NCBI GenBank assembly: GCA_023423895.1 | Contig: JAFAER010000249.1 | Coordinates: forward strand, 103,847 to 167,846 | Reading direction: 5' to 3' | Source: Pseudomonadota bacterium | GTDB taxonomy: Bacteria; Myxococcota_A; Polyangia; Polyangiales; Polyangiaceae | DNA length: 64,000 nucleotides | Shown: one piece after another, positions 42,829 through 51,273 of the stretch | How the letters are laid out: the number at the start of each line of letters is the position of its first letter | How positions within the stretch are numbered: position 1 is the stretch's first letter | Notes under the pieces: generated by a model | What the model was told of the DNA's origin: nothing | Database searches by the model: none | Seen by the model: the letters and a program-made list of their open reading frames with translations, nothing else | Translations under genes and position numbers: made by a program

Positions 42829-45264
42829 ATGCGTGGGCGTCTGGCCTCGACGATCGGAGCGCTCGCGTGCGGGCTCGCATGCACGCTGACGGCGACGGCG
42901 TCCGCACAACCGGCGCCTTCGGCCACCGCCGCTCCGGATCCCGTCGAGCCGCCGAAGCTCCTCTCCGATCCCGACGTCCCCTACCCCGCGGGCGCGCACG
43001 GCGATGCGACCGTGATCGTCGTGATCGTCGTGGGGGAGGACGGTGACGTCCGCTCGGTTGCGCCCGAAGGTGCCGACGAGCCGTTCCTCTCGGCCGCGGC
43101 CGACGCCGTCCGTGCGTGGCGCTTCGATCCGGCGATCCGCGGCGGCAAGGCGGTGTCGGCGAAGATCAAGATGGCGATCACGTTCCGCGCGCCGGTCGTC
43201 ACCGAGGCGCCGCCGGAGCCGGAGCCCGAACCGAGCCCGGCGCCTGCTAGCAGGGGGCCGAAACGCGCGCCCGTCGCCGAACGTCCGCAAGAGGTCCGCG
43301 TCCGCGGCGCGCGAGAGCCCGGGCGCACGGTCACGCTTTCGCGCACCGAGGTCCGGCAGATCCCGGGCACGTTCGGCGATCCCTTCCGTGCCGTCGAGAT
43401 CATGCCCGGCGTCACGCCGGTGGTCTCCGGCCTGCCCTTCTTCTTCGTCCGCGGCGCTCCGCCGGGCAACGTCGGCTACTACCTCGACGGCGTCCGCATC
43501 CCGCTCCTCTTCCACGTCGGAGCGGGACCCTCGGTCGTCCATCCGGGGCTGATCCAGCGCGTCGATCTGTATCCGGGTGGGTACCCCGCGCGGTTCGGCC
43601 GGTTCAGCGGCGGCATCGTCTCCGGGGAGACGGCGCCTCCGCTCGATCGCCCGCACGGCGAGTTCAATGTCCGCGCGTTCGACGCCGGCGCGATGATCGA
43701 GACGCCGTTCGGCCCGAAGAACCGCGGCTCGGTCCTCCTCGGCGGGCGCTACTCGTACACCGCCTTCGTCCTGACGCAGCTCGCGTCCGACACGCTGCTC
43801 GACTACTGGGACTACCAAGGCCGCGTGACGTACGACCTCACGCCGGACGATCGAATCGGCGTCTTCGCGTTCGGCTCGTACGACTACCTCGGCCAGCGAA
43901 CCGCAACGCAGAACATCACGCTCTTCGGTACGGAGTTCCACCGTGTCGACGTGCGCTACGACCACAAGCTCGGTGACAAGGGGGCCGTCCGGCTCGCCGT
44001 CACCACGGGCTTCGATCGTTCCCGCGCGCAGGAGGACCGCTTCGTCCGCGACCGCGTCCTCGGAGCGCGCTCGGAGTGGACCTATCACGCCCATCCGCGC
44101 GTGCTCCTTCGCGCCGGAACGGACCTGCAGGCGGACTCGTACGACGTGCAGGTCGTCGAAGGCACACTCGCGCCGTCCGTCGCGCGCGTCGCGAACTTCT
44201 TTCCGTCCCGCACCGATCTCTCGCTCGGCGCACGCGCCGACACCGTCATCGCCGTGGCCCGTGGCTTCGAGGTGACGCCGGGCGCACGCGTGGATCTGTT
44301 CGCGTCCGACGGCGCGACGGCGCTCGCCGTCGATCCGCGGCTCGCGATGCGCACGGAGGTCACTCCGAAGTGGCGCGTGCTGTCGGCGCTCGGGATCGCG
44401 CATCAGCCGCCGTCGTTCGTCGTCCCCGTCCCCGGCTTCCAACCCGGCGGCCTTCGCGGCGGTCTCCAGAAGGCGTACCAGGAGGCGATCGGGATCGAAG
44501 GCGACATCTTCGAGGCGACGACCGCAACGGCGACCGTGTTCCACAACGCGTTCTTCGACATGAGCGATCCGCTCGGTACGAGCCCTCCGCAGCTCTCGGG
44601 CTGCGCGCCGGGCACGTTCCCGACGGACACACTCGCGGGAGATCGAACACGGACGTCCGGCGGCTTCGGCGGCGGAGGCTCTTCGCTCTGCGGGATCCCG
44701 CGCTTCCCGCCGGGCACGATCGGCCCCGACCGGAGCGGTGGCGGACAGCAGGCTGCCGACAGCCGAGGCACGCAGACCGCGGCGAACGCGTTCGAGGTCC
44801 GCACGCGCGGCGAGGCGATCGGCCTCGAGCTCTTCCTCAAGAAGAAGCTGACGAGCCGGATCGGCGGGTTCTTCTCGTACACGCTCTCGCGCTCGACGCG
44901 GACCTACGACGGTCGCAACTACATCGCGACGTTCGATCGGACCCACGTCCTCAACACCGCTCTCGCGTTCGATCTCGGCAAGAATTGGCGCGCCGGTACG
45001 CGGTTCACGTTCTACACCGGCCTCCCGAAGGCGCCCGATCCGACGGACGACGCGACGCGCCTCCAGCCTTTCTACCGCGTGGACTTGCGGCTCGAGAAGC
45101 GGTGGCAGCTCCAGAAGACGTGGTGGATCTCGGCGGTCGCGGAGTGGCTCAACGCCACGCTCACGAAAGAAGCGGTCGCGACGACGTGCACGCTCGGCGG
45201 ATGCCAGGCGCAGCTCATCGGGCCGGTTACGATTCCCAGCATCGGTGTCGAGGGAGGATTCTAG
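42829..45264 (+). CDS. TonB-dependent receptor with N-terminal TonB-C-like domain
   Basis: The 811-residue protein has a signal peptide (about 1-27, cleaved near ATASAQ). A domain at about 50-122 reads like the TonB C-terminal fold (VPYPAGAHGDATVIVVIVV, then FLSAAADAVRAWRFDPA and KIKMAITFR). A Pro/Glu spacer (123-140) follows. A plug opens near 160 (RQIPGTFGDPFRAVEIMPGV, FFFVRGAPPGNVGYYLDG), then a beta-barrel to a C-terminal aromatic Phe. It would sit in the outer membrane importing a ligand with proton-motive force. The Ser/Gly-rich insertion with four cysteines near 590-620 is probably an extracellular loop. Confidence 0.9.
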   Translation: MRGRLASTIGALACGLACTLTATASAQPAPSATAAPDPVEPPKLLSDPDVPYPAGAHGDATVIVVIVVGEDGDVRSVAPEGADEPFLSAAADAVRAWRFDPAIRGGKAVSAKIKMAITFRAPVVTEAPPEPEPEPSPAPASRGPKRAPVAERPQEVRVRGAREPGRTVTLSRTEVRQIPGTFGDPFRAVEIMPGVTPVVSGLPFFFVRGAPPGNVGYYLDGVRIPLLFHVGAGPSVVHPGLIQRVDLYPGGYPARFGRFSGGIVSGETAPPLDRPHGEFNVRAFDAGAMIETPFGPKNRGSVLLGGRYSYTAFVLTQLASDTLLDYWDYQGRVTYDLTPDDRIGVFAFGSYDYLGQRTATQNITLFGTEFHRVDVRYDHKLGDKGAVRLAVTTGFDRSRAQEDRFVRDRVLGARSEWTYHAHPRVLLRAGTDLQADSYDVQVVEGTLAPSVARVANFFPSRTDLSLGARADTVIAVARGFEVTPGARVDLFASDGATALAVDPRLAMRTEVTPKWRVLSALGIAHQPPSFVVPVPGFQPGGLRGGLQKAYQEAIGIEGDIFEATTATATVFHNAFFDMSDPLGTSPPQLSGCAPGTFPTDTLAGDRTRTSGGFGGGGSSLCGIPRFPPGTIGPDRSGGGQQAADSRGTQTAANAFEVRTRGEAIGLELFLKKKLTSRIGGFFSYTLSRSTRTYDGRNYIATFDRTHVLNTALAFDLGKNWRAGTRFTFYTGLPKAPDPTDDATRLQPFYRVDLRLEKRWQLQKTWWISAVAEWLNATLTKEAVATTCTLGGCQAQLIGPVTIPSIGVEGGF

Positions 45265-45858
45265 ATGGACGTCTCAGGTCAGAGCGCGAGGTCCCTTCTC
45301 GCGTCGCTCGCCCTCGCCGCTTGCGCTTTGCTGTTCGGCGCCGGGTGTGGCGCTGCAGCAACGGCGCCGCCGAAGCCACCGCCGTGCGACGACGAGTGCA
45401 AGGACGGCGTCGCGATCAAGGCGCTCCGCGAGACCACGAAGCTCGCGTTCAACCTCACGTTGCAAGGCAAGCCGGTGGGCACGCACGATGTGACGACGCC
45501 ATGCCCGCAGGGCGGCGCGGCGCGCGTCTTCGGCACCGCCACCTCGAACGCTCTCCAGGGCGCGACCGAGGTGAAGCTCACGTACGTGCTCGCAGATTGC
45601 AGCTATCTGTTCAAGGACGACGACGCCGAGGACAACTACTCGATGACCATCAGCGGGATGATCACCCAGGAGGGGATCCTCGCCGTACAGCCCACGGCGA
45701 CCTCCGCGATCATCATGAAGAGCGACCTCGTGAAGATGTCGGGCACCGTCTACGACCCGCCGCTCGAGTACACGGCAGAATGCCCCGTGGAGCTCGGTCA
45801 GAACGGCAACAGGCTGACCGGAAAGATCTGCGGGCGCGAAGCGAAGACGGACTTGTGA
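45265..45858 (+). CDS. Lipoprotein coupled to the TonB-dependent receptor
   Basis: The ATG follows the receptor stop directly (TAGATG, no gap), so the two are co-transcribed and probably coupled. The 197-residue product has a lipoprotein leader with two possible lipobox Cys (20 and 28; LLFGAGC fits best). The small mature domain has five or six further cysteines and beta-type segments (KLAFNLTLQGKPVGTHDV, LTYVLADCSYLF). Receptor-lipoprotein pairs often bind the same ligand at the cell surface, which is a reasonable but unproven guess here. It converges on the hydrolase gene with a 3-base gap. Confidence 0.8.
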   Translation: MDVSGQSARSLLASLALAACALLFGAGCGAAATAPPKPPPCDDECKDGVAIKALRETTKLAFNLTLQGKPVGTHDVTTPCPQGGAARVFGTATSNALQGATEVKLTYVLADCSYLFKDDDAEDNYSMTISGMITQEGILAVQPTATSAIIMKSDLVKMSGTVYDPPLEYTAECPVELGQNGNRLTGKICGREAKTDL

Positions 45859-45861
45859 CGG

Positions 45862-47889
45862 TCAGCGCGCGGCCGGGAGCGTGCCGCGCTGGACGCTCAC
45901 CTTGATCGATGACGGCCGCTCCTTCGTGCGGAACACGCGGTGCGTGGCCCGCCGGAAGTCTGCTTCGGTCGCCTTGTGGATGTCGACGAACGTCTGCGGG
46001 TTTCGATCGACGAGCGGGAACCACGAGCTCTGGACCTGCACCATCATCCGGTGGCCGGGCCGGAACGTGTGGCAGACGTCCGGGAGCGTGAGCTTCACGA
46101 GCGTCGGCTCGTTCGGCTTGAACGGCTCGGGGCGCTCGAAGCTGTTCCGGAACCTTCCGCGCATCACCTCGGCTCGGACGAGCTGCTGGTACCCGGCGAG
46201 ATGCACGCCGGTCGGGTTGGGGTCCGGGTCGGTGGCGTCGGAGGGCCAGACGTCGATCACCTTCACCACGAAGTCGGCGTCGGTCTCCGTCGTCGACACC
46301 CAGAGCGAAGCCTCGATCGGTCCGGCGAGCGTCACGTCGCCGTCGAGCTCCGGCGTCGAATACACGAGCACGTCTGGACGCCGCGCGGCGAACCGCTGGT
46401 CGTCGCTCATGTAGTCTGCATCGATCGCGTCGCCTGCACGCCCGCGATACGGAACCGGCTTGCTGGGGTCACTCGGATACGCGTCGTCGCCGCCCTCGGC
46501 GCTCGGCGCGGTCGTGCCGAGTTTCCCGTTCGCCTGGAAGAACAGCGTCGCCGGCTTCGCCTCGGCCGGTGGCCACTTCGCGTCCTTGCGCCACGTGTTC
46601 GTCCCGGTCTCGAAGACCCACGCCTCGGTCGACGGCGGGCCGGCCTTCCCCTTCAGGTGCCGCTGGAAGAACGGCAGCTCGATGTGGTCGCGATAGAAGA
46701 GCGACGTCTTCTGGCCGAACGAGATGTCGCCGTGACGATCGCCGTCGTTGCGCGCCCAGCCTCCGTGCCGCCATGGCCCCATGACGAGCACGTTCTCGGA
46801 GCGGGGGCTCTGGTTCTCGAAGGCGCGGTACGTCTCGAGGGCGCCCCAGAGGTCCTCGCTGTCGAGCCAGCCGCCGACGGTCATGATCGCGGGCTTCGCA
46901 TCGCGGTAGAAAGGCCGGGGATCGCGGGCCTTCCAGAACTCGTCGCGCGTGGGATGCGCCATGAGATCGTTCCAGAACGCGATCTTGTCCTTCATGTACT
47001 TCGTGTTCGCGTTCGAGACGGGGCCGAGCGCGAGGAAGAAGTCGTAGACGTCCTGCCCCTCGTGCTCGCTCTTCCACTCCGCCTTCTTGGTCGGCTCGGG
47101 ACGGGCCTTGCCGAAGCTGCCGTAGAAGTCGAACGAGTCGGCGAGGAAGAGCGCGCCGTTGTGATGAAAGTCGTCGCCGATGAACCACTCCGTCACGGGC
47201 GCCTGCGGAGACACTGCCTTCAGCGCCGGATGTGCGTCGATCGCAGATTGAGCCGCGTAGAAACCCGGATACGAGATCCCCCAGACGCCGACCTTCCCGC
47301 TGTTGCTCGGGACGTTCTTCACGAGCCAGTCGATGGTGTCCCAGGCGTCGGTGCTCTCGTCGATCGCGGTCGTCTTCGCCTTGTCGGTCGAGCGATGCGG
47401 TCGAACGTCGACGAACGATCCTTCGGACATCATCCGCCCGCGGACGTCTTGATGGGCAAAGATGTAGCCCTCTTTGATGAAGCCGTTCGACGGCGCAAAG
47501 CGCCGAAGGTGGCGCGCGCTCTTGTCCGTCGGGTACGAGTCGATGCCGTACGGCTGCACGCTGTAGGGCGTGCGTGTGAGCATGATCGGGTACGTCCGGG
47601 ACGCGTCCTTCGGCACGTAGACGGCCGTGAAGAGGTGCACGCCGTCGCGCATCGGGATCTTGTATTCGTACTTCGTGTAGTGCTCACGAATGGCGCGGGC
47701 GACGTCGGCATCGGTCTCGACCGGGCCACGGACGAGAGGCTCGTCGATCGACGCAGGCACAGGGCCGCTCGCCTTGGCGCTGGGCGGGCGCGACGAGGAC
47801 GGCGCCGCGGATGCCCCGCATGCGAGCGTTGCGGCGACGGAGGCGAGGACGAACGGCACGAACGGCACGAGCGAATGCGAGCGCGACAT
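45862..47889 (-). CDS. CocE/NonD-type serine hydrolase lipoprotein
   Basis: A 675-residue protein with leader MSRSHSLVPFVPFVLAS and Cys in ATLAC, then an alpha/beta-hydrolase of the X-Pro dipeptidyl-peptidase S15/CocE family. Visible are IPMRDGVHLFTAVYVPK, TRTPYSVQPYG, the nucleophile GVWGISYPGFYA, GGWLDSEDLWGA (Asp region) and GPWRHGG (His). A C-terminal jelly-roll follows (LAGPIEASLWVSTTETDADF). It should hydrolyse esters, amides or peptides outside the cytoplasm. The ATG at MSRSHS was used; one six codons upstream (47907) is equally possible. It is divergent from the second FGE-like gene. Confidence 0.88.
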   Translation of the reverse strand: MSRSHSLVPFVPFVLASVAATLACGASAAPSSSRPPSAKASGPVPASIDEPLVRGPVETDADVARAIREHYTKYEYKIPMRDGVHLFTAVYVPKDASRTYPIMLTRTPYSVQPYGIDSYPTDKSARHLRRFAPSNGFIKEGYIFAHQDVRGRMMSEGSFVDVRPHRSTDKAKTTAIDESTDAWDTIDWLVKNVPSNSGKVGVWGISYPGFYAAQSAIDAHPALKAVSPQAPVTEWFIGDDFHHNGALFLADSFDFYGSFGKARPEPTKKAEWKSEHEGQDVYDFFLALGPVSNANTKYMKDKIAFWNDLMAHPTRDEFWKARDPRPFYRDAKPAIMTVGGWLDSEDLWGALETYRAFENQSPRSENVLVMGPWRHGGWARNDGDRHGDISFGQKTSLFYRDHIELPFFQRHLKGKAGPPSTEAWVFETGTNTWRKDAKWPPAEAKPATLFFQANGKLGTTAPSAEGGDDAYPSDPSKPVPYRGRAGDAIDADYMSDDQRFAARRPDVLVYSTPELDGDVTLAGPIEASLWVSTTETDADFVVKVIDVWPSDATDPDPNPTGVHLAGYQQLVRAEVMRGRFRNSFERPEPFKPNEPTLVKLTLPDVCHTFRPGHRMMVQVQSSWFPLVDRNPQTFVDIHKATEADFRRATHRVFRTKERPSSIKVSVQRGTLPAAR

Positions 47890-47980
47890 GGCGGAGATCC
47901 GGGTCATACCGCAGGCGACGACCGAATGCAGAGCGCGCCGTGAGATCTCCGCTCGACTGCGAGCCCACGTTCGAGCTCCC

Positions 47981-48019
47981 GCTGAACCAGACCGCTGAAC
48001 CAGACCGCTGAACCAGACC
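47981..48019. repeat. Three exact tandem 13-bp repeats in a divergent promoter region
   Basis: Three perfect copies of gctgaaccagacc, head to tail, sit in the 199-bp gap between the divergent hydrolase and FGE-like genes, about 70 bases before the latter. Spacing of 13 is not a multiple of the helical turn. Such iterons could bind a regulator or be slippage; the flanking sequence is ordinary. Confidence 0.8.
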
Positions 48020-48088
48020 GCCCCAGCGATTCGAGAATCGCGCCCGCAAGATGACGGTCGCGCTCGCGTCTGCTACCCAGAAGGCTCG

Positions 48089-49030
48089 ATGCGTCTCGCG
48101 GCTCGTACGTGCCTTTCCATCGCACCGCTGGCGCTCGCGACGGCGCTCCTCGCGAGGAGCGCGTCGGCGCAGAACCCGGAGGAAGCGCCTGCGCCGTGCC
48201 GCGCCCAGGTGCAGAACGCGCTCCAGCAGCTCGCTCCGGCGTTCGTCGGCAAGGTACGCAAGGTCGCCGCGAAGGCCCAAGGCTCCATCGAAGCCGCGAT
48301 CTGGGGATATGCGCCGCCGCGTTTCCACCCCGTGGACGAGGGAAAGCTACCAGCGCCGAAGCCGGGCGCCCGCTGCCCGGCGGACATGGCGCTCGTCGCG
48401 AATCGCTTCTGCGTCGATCGGTACGAAGGATCGATCGTCATCCGCGAGGCCGACGGAACCGAGACACCTCACTCGCCCTATGTTCCACCGCCCGCCGACA
48501 AGGTCGCGCTCGCGAAGAGCGTCGCAGGCGCCGTTCCGCAGGCGTACATCAGCGCGAAGCAGGCGGAAGCGGCGTGCCGAGCTTCGGGCAAGCGCCTCTG
48601 CCAGCCCGTCGAGTGGCGCGCCGCTTGCGGCGGGAGCGAAGGCACCGCGTTTCCTTACGGGCCGACGCGCATCCGGGGCAAGTGCCACGACAGCGGCGCG
48701 AGCCCGATGCTCACGTACCACGCCGGGACGATGAAGCGAGGGTGGGGCCGCGAGGAGCTCAACGACCCGCGCAACAACCAGCTCGAAGGCACGGTCGCGA
48801 AGACGGGCGCGTTCCCGGACTGCGTCACGGACCAGGGCGTCTACGACATGGTCGGCAACCTCCACGAGTGGACGGCCGACACGAACGGCACCTTTCAGGG
48901 CGGCTACTGGCTCGATACGTCGCAGCACGGCGACGGCTGCGCGTACCGCACGATCGCGCACGGCTACGAGTATCACGACTACTCGACGGGCTTCCGCTGC
49001 TGCGCCGACCCTGCGGTCACGGAGCGCTGA
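48089..49030 (+). CDS. FGE-sulfatase/SUMF1-like secreted protein
   Basis: The 313-residue product has a Sec signal peptide ending near SASAQ. A helical N-terminal region (about 35-80) follows, then a formylglycine-generating-enzyme-like domain: CPADMALVANRFCVDRYEGS, EAACRASGKRLCQPVEWRAAC, GKCHDSGAS, YDMVGNLHEWTAD, GGYWLDT, and the ending DYSTGFRCCAD. It is a paralogue of the protein at 13062, without the basic insert. As there, the RGGSW-type active-site segment of true FGE reads GGYW, so it is probably a structural or binding module. An AAGG lies just upstream of the ATG. The 3' end overlaps the GIY-YIG gene on the other strand. Confidence 0.88.
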   Translation: MRLAARTCLSIAPLALATALLARSASAQNPEEAPAPCRAQVQNALQQLAPAFVGKVRKVAAKAQGSIEAAIWGYAPPRFHPVDEGKLPAPKPGARCPADMALVANRFCVDRYEGSIVIREADGTETPHSPYVPPPADKVALAKSVAGAVPQAYISAKQAEAACRASGKRLCQPVEWRAACGGSEGTAFPYGPTRIRGKCHDSGASPMLTYHAGTMKRGWGREELNDPRNNQLEGTVAKTGAFPDCVTDQGVYDMVGNLHEWTADTNGTFQGGYWLDTSQHGDGCAYRTIAHGYEYHDYSTGFRCCADPAVTER

Positions 49031-49302
49031 AGCGCACGGAAGCGCCGCGTATCGACGAGCGCTTCCTTGGCCTCTCGCGGAAGCCGCTTCACGGCGAGCT
49101 CGAGCCTCAGCGCGTCGCCGTGCGAGGGGCATTTGCGGACCGCCTCGACCTTGAGCGGCCCGCGGCCGCGTGTGTAGCGTGCGCCTTTGCCGGCGTCGTG
49201 CTTCGCGATGCGCTCGGCGACGTCGCGCGCGACGCCGCAATAGAGCGTTCCGTCGCTGCACCGCGCCACATACACGAACCACGGATCGCTCGCTCGAGCC
49301 AT
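48979..49302 (-). CDS. GIY-YIG nuclease-family protein
   Basis: A 107-residue small GIY-YIG domain (URI/UPF0213-like). It shows WFVYVARCSDGTLYCGVARD (with YVA/YCG in place of GIY/YIG), then RIAKHDAGKGARYTRGRGPLKV, where the Arg/Tyr are typical of the active site, and a helical end (ALRLELAVKRLPREAKEALVD). Related proteins act on DNA ends or repair intermediates, but few are characterised. Start ATG at MARASDPW. The last 52 bases lie antisense within the end of the FGE-like gene, a genuine convergent overlap. Confidence 0.88.
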   Translation of the reverse strand: MARASDPWFVYVARCSDGTLYCGVARDVAERIAKHDAGKGARYTRGRGPLKVEAVRKCPSHGDALRLELAVKRLPREAKEALVDTRRFRALQRSVTAGSAQQRKPVE

Positions 49303-49418
49303 CGGCTTCAAGAGCGTAGTGCGGACGCGCGCGCGAGGCCAAGGCCATGCGAAGATGCCCCGTGCGGTGCCGGACCTCCCGCGCCGCGCAACATGGAAGG
49401 CGAGCGAGGGAGCGCGAC

Positions 49419-50768
49419 ATGAGCTGCGCACATGGTCTTGTCCCGGCGGAAGGCGCCGAGGGCATCTTCTCCGTCGATGCATCGAGCCTCACGTTCGGCC
49501 GTGGCGCGCTCCGCGAGGTCGGTCCGCTCGCCGCGGGGCTCGGCTGCCGGCGCGTCGCCGTCTTCACGGACGCGCGGGTCGGAGAGCTCGAGCCGTTCGC
49601 GCGCGCGCTCGCGTCGCTGTCGGCCGCGGGGATCGACGCTGCCGTGTTCGACGAGGTGCAGGTCGAGCCGACGGATCGGTCGTTCGTCGCCGCTGCGCGC
49701 TTCGCGACGGAGGCTCGGGTCGACGGGTACGTGTCGATCGGGGGCGGCTCGGTCATCGATACGTGCAAGGCGGCGAGCCTCCTCGCGACCCATCCGGCTG
49801 AGCTCCTCACGTACGTGAACAAGCCCGTCGGCGCGGGCGCTCCGGTACCAGGCGCGCTGCCTCCGCACATTGCATGCCCGACGACGAGCGGCACCGGCAG
49901 CGAGCTCACCGGCATCGCCGTCTGCGATCTACTCGACCGTGGATTCAAGACGGGGATCGCATCACGCCGCCTTCGCCCTACGTTGGCGGTGGTCGATCCC
50001 GACGTCACGCGGAGCCTGCCGGCCGGTGTCGTCGCGGCGAGCGGCTTCGACGTCCTCTGTCACGCGCTCGAGTCGTACACCGCGCGTCCATTCACGGCGC
50101 GCGTCGCTCCGGCGGGCCCCGCCGAGCGCCCGATGAGCCAGGGACGCAATCCGTGGAGCGACCTCGGAAGCGTCGAGGCCCTCCGCCTCTGCGGCCGTTT
50201 CCTCGAACGCGCGGTCCGCGACCCGCACGACGACGAGGCGCGCGAGAAGATGATCTGGGCGGCGACGCTCGCCGGGCTCGCATTCGGCAATGCCGGCGTC
50301 CACCTCCCGCACGCGATGGCCTACGCGGTCGCCGGCATCGCGTTCGAACGGAGCCATCGGCCCGAGCCCGACGGACCGGGTCGCTTCACGATGGCGGGCT
50401 ACGCGCCGGCTCAGCCGCTGGTCCCGCACGGGATCTCGGTCGTCGCGAGCGCCCCTGCAGCCTTTCGCTTCACGGCGAGCGCGTGCCCGGAGCGCCACCT
50501 CGAGGCGGCCGCCGCGCTCGGAGAGGACATCGCAAGCGCGAGCACCGTCGACGCCGGAGCGATCGTCGCAAGCGGCCTCGAGCGGTTGATGCGCGCCACA
50601 TCGGTCCCGATCGACCTTCGCGCACTCGGCTACTCCGCGTCCGACGCGTCCGCGCTGGTGAGCGGAACGATCGTGCAGCGGCGACTGCTCGACAACGCGC
50701 CGCGATCGATCGACGAGGGCGACCTCGGTCACGTGTTCCACGACGCGATCGACGGGAGGCACCCGTGA
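49419..50768 (+). CDS. Iron-containing alcohol dehydrogenase (ADHFE1/HOT-like)
   Basis: The 449-residue protein belongs to the type III iron-dependent dehydrogenases, closest by eye to hydroxyacid-oxoacid transhydrogenase (ADHFE1). Motifs are FGRGALREVGPLAAGLG, SIGGGSVIDTCKAASL, CPTTSGTGSELTGIAV, the metal-binding GFDVLCHALESYTARPF, HLPHAMAYAVAG and VPHGISVV. ADHFE1-type enzymes interconvert gamma-hydroxybutyrate and 2-oxoglutarate. GAGGGAG precedes the ATG. Its stop overlaps the thioesterase GTG start (GTGA), so both are in one operon. The exact hydroxyacid is not evident. Confidence 0.9.
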   Translation: MSCAHGLVPAEGAEGIFSVDASSLTFGRGALREVGPLAAGLGCRRVAVFTDARVGELEPFARALASLSAAGIDAAVFDEVQVEPTDRSFVAAARFATEARVDGYVSIGGGSVIDTCKAASLLATHPAELLTYVNKPVGAGAPVPGALPPHIACPTTSGTGSELTGIAVCDLLDRGFKTGIASRRLRPTLAVVDPDVTRSLPAGVVAASGFDVLCHALESYTARPFTARVAPAGPAERPMSQGRNPWSDLGSVEALRLCGRFLERAVRDPHDDEAREKMIWAATLAGLAFGNAGVHLPHAMAYAVAGIAFERSHRPEPDGPGRFTMAGYAPAQPLVPHGISVVASAPAAFRFTASACPERHLEAAAALGEDIASASTVDAGAIVASGLERLMRATSVPIDLRALGYSASDASALVSGTIVQRRLLDNAPRSIDEGDLGHVFHDAIDGRHP

Positions 50769-51211
50769 ACGCCGAGCAGCCGACCCGCGCCGACTTCCCT
50801 CACGTGCTCTCGATCCAGACGCGGTGGAACGACAACGACGTCTACGGGCACGTCAACAACGTCGTCTACTACGCGTACTTCGACACCGTGATCAATCGAT
50901 GGCTCATCGGCGAGGGTGGTCTCGACCCGGGCACGAGCGACTCGATCGGTCTCTGTGTGGAGTCGCAATGCCGCTACCTCGCGCCGGCGGCGTATCCGGA
51001 TGAGCTCGTTGCAGGGCTGCGCGTCACCAAGATCGGACGTTCGAGCGTCCGCTACGAAGTCGGCATCTTCCGAGCGCAGACCGGCGGAAGCGACGTGCTG
51101 CTCGCGCTCGGCTACTTCGTCCACGTCTTCGTCGACCGCGCTGAACGCCGTCCGACACCGATCCCCGAGCGCATACGCGCGGCGCTCGAACGGCTGCTCG
51201 TCACGCCGTGA
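50765..51211 (+). CDS. Hotdog-fold acyl-CoA thioesterase (4HBT type)
   Basis: A 148-residue protein with the 4-hydroxybenzoyl-CoA thioesterase signature TRWNDNDVYGHVNNVVYYAYFDTV (Asp and His/Asn of the active site), then LCVESQCRYLAPAAYPDELVAGLRV and YFVHVFVDRAERRPTPIP. It should hydrolyse short or medium acyl-CoA esters. It begins at a GTG that overlaps the dehydrogenase stop by four bases (GTGA), which implies translational coupling. A TetR gene follows 62 bases later in the same direction. Confidence 0.92.
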   Translation: MNAEQPTRADFPHVLSIQTRWNDNDVYGHVNNVVYYAYFDTVINRWLIGEGGLDPGTSDSIGLCVESQCRYLAPAAYPDELVAGLRVTKIGRSSVRYEVGIFRAQTGGSDVLLALGYFVHVFVDRAERRPTPIPERIRAALERLLVTP

Positions 51212-51273
51212 CGCAGCGCTTCCGAGCACGGTGACGAGACGTCCGCTTGCCCGTGGGCGAGAGGTCGCCGACG

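Noticed and set aside
42706..44946. 746-codon minus-strand frame
   Set aside because: Antisense to the TonB-dependent receptor; Arg/Ala/Glu-rich with no motif.
47981..48019. Possible CRISPR or attachment site
   Set aside because: The 13-bp units are adjacent with no spacers, and no integrase or phage gene is present.
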